Positions 63,150 through 64,000 of a stretch of DNA of 64,000 nucleotides are shown piece by piece. Position 1 is the first letter of the stretch. Each line of letters opens with the position of its first letter. The position numbers and the translations under genes were made by a program. This DNA comes from Streptomyces fuscichromogenes (lineage in GTDB: Bacteria > Actinomycetota > Actinomycetes > Streptomycetales > Streptomycetaceae), in the NCBI RefSeq assembly GCF_014645815.1, contig NZ_BMML01000030.1:1-64000 (forward strand). Reading direction: 5' to 3'. The notes under the pieces were generated by a model that was not told where the DNA came from, made no database searches, and saw only the letters and a program-made list of their open reading frames with translations.

Positions 63150-63901
63150 GCGAGCTGAAGGGCCTGCGGGCCGTCGTCACCGGCGGTGCTTCGGGTATCG
63201 GCGCCGCCACCGCTCGTCTCCTCGCCGACCGCGGAGCCGAGGTCTGCGTCCTGGACCTCGACCCCCGGGGAATCACCGAACCGATGCACGGCTGCCGGGC
63301 CGACGTCGGCGACGACGACTCCGTCCGCGGTGCGATCCAGGCGGCCGTCACCACCATGGGCGGCCTGGACATCCTGGTCAACAACGCCGGCAGGGGAGCC
63401 GTCGGCACCGTGGAGGACAACCCCGACGCGCTGTGGCACGCGGTCCTGGACGTCAACGTCCTGGGCATCGTCCGTACCACCCGGGCCGCCCTGCCACACC
63501 TGCGCGCCTCCCGCCACGCCGCCGTCGTCAACGTGTGCTCCATCGCCGCCACGGCAGGACTGCCCCAGCGCGCCCTGTACTCCGCGAGCAAGGGGGCTGT
63601 GCTCTCCCTCACTCTGGCCATGGCCGCCGACCACATCCGCGAAGGCATCCGCGTCAACTGCGTCAACCCCGGCACCGTGGACACCCCTTGGGTCTCCCGT
63701 CTGCTCGACGCCGCAGCCGAACCCGCAGCCGAGCGCGCCGCCCTCAACGCCCGTCAACCGCACGGCAGGCTCGTCTCCCCCGAGGAGGTCGCGGCAGCCA
63801 TCGTCTATCTCGCCAGCCCGCTCGCGGGCTCCACCACCGGCACGGCCCTGGCCGTCGACGGCGGGATGGCGGGCCTGCGGCTGCGCCCCGTCGCAAGCTG
63901 A
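63146..63901 (+). CDS. SDR dehydrogenase (2-keto-3-deoxy-L-fuconate dehydrogenase candidate)
   Basis: 251 residues: GGASGIG loop, Asp in LDLDPRG (NAD preference), NNAG, Ser in NVCS, and YSASK. Ends DGGMAGLRL. The best local candidate for oxidising the 2-keto-3-deoxy acid before cleavage by the FAH protein. Last gene visible in the operon; the final 99 bp of the window show nothing. Confidence 0.88.
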   Translation: MSELKGLRAVVTGGASGIGAATARLLADRGAEVCVLDLDPRGITEPMHGCRADVGDDDSVRGAIQAAVTTMGGLDILVNNAGRGAVGTVEDNPDALWHAVLDVNVLGIVRTTRAALPHLRASRHAAVVNVCSIAATAGLPQRALYSASKGAVLSLTLAMAADHIREGIRVNCVNPGTVDTPWVSRLLDAAAEPAAERAALNARQPHGRLVSPEEVAAAIVYLASPLAGSTTGTALAVDGGMAGLRLRPVAS

Positions 63902-64000
63902 CCCCACCCCCGCACCAGACTGCCCAGCCCCGACCAGGGCGAGCACCGTCCGAGCCTGCGAGGCCGAAGACTCGCCCCCCGTCGGCCCGGTCGGGCCCCA

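Overview
The window is high-GC DNA (about 70 % by eye) with GTG and ATG starts, Tat and lipoprotein signals, F420-type and CaiB-type enzymes, a RsbU/SpoIIE-type phosphatase and long chains of genes overlapping by 4 bp. This points to a soil or plant-associated actinomycete, most likely Streptomyces or a close relative. No rRNA, tRNA, CRISPR array, phage or intact insertion sequence was seen. Almost everything is catabolic: three substrate-specific blocks, each with its own transporter and regulator.

Block 1 (about 1-21 kb). A partial SDR and a metallo-beta-lactamase-fold hydrolase each face a divergent TetR regulator across paired palindromic operators. Then comes an acid-catabolism set: LLM flavin oxidoreductase and two SDRs (one operon), an amidohydrolase, a fused two-domain CoA transferase, a GntR/FCD regulator, a cysteine-less thiolase-like protein with a DUF35 zinc-ribbon partner, aldehyde dehydrogenase, a branched-chain-type ABC importer, enoyl-CoA hydratase-like protein and acyl-CoA dehydrogenase. 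Read together these suggest uptake, CoA activation, dehydrogenation, hydration, retro-aldol cleavage and aldehyde oxidation of an unknown carboxylic acid. Related 20-bp sites lie upstream of four of the transcription units, which suggests one regulon.

Linker (21-24.7 kb). A decayed molybdopterin-dehydrogenase fragment, a multidomain PAS-PAS-GAF-SpoIIE-HATPase phosphatase and a DoxX-like membrane protein.

Block 2 (24.7-46.7 kb). The genes iacA-B-C-D-E-F-G-H followed directly by catB-catA-catC form one minus-strand unit whose products match the known indole-3-acetate (IAA) to catechol to 3-oxoadipate enol-lactone route. Upstream lie a metal-dependent amidohydrolase and a tightly coupled operon with an oligopeptide-type ABC importer (one permease fused to an ATPase), an NTF2-like protein, an 86-residue unknown, and a FixJ-like response regulator with a soluble PAS kinase. 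A perfect 16-bp palindrome sits before iacA. A TIM-barrel epimerase/isomerase-like protein, a Gfo/Idh/MocA oxidoreductase and a divergent ROK repressor close the block.

Block 3 (46.8-64 kb). A secreted GH29 alpha-L-fucosidase with lectin modules, the L-lactate oxidation genes lutABC with a divergent GntR regulator, a 1051-residue secreted beta-helix protein with duplicated C-terminal modules, a second GntR/FCD regulator flanked by two near-identical 24-bp elements, and an operon of enolase-superfamily dehydratase, sugar ABC importer, RhaM-type mutarotase, FAH-family hydrolase and SDR. The simplest reading is release, import and non-phosphorylative breakdown of a 6-deoxy sugar, probably L-fucose, to pyruvate plus L-lactate, with LutABC consuming the lactate.
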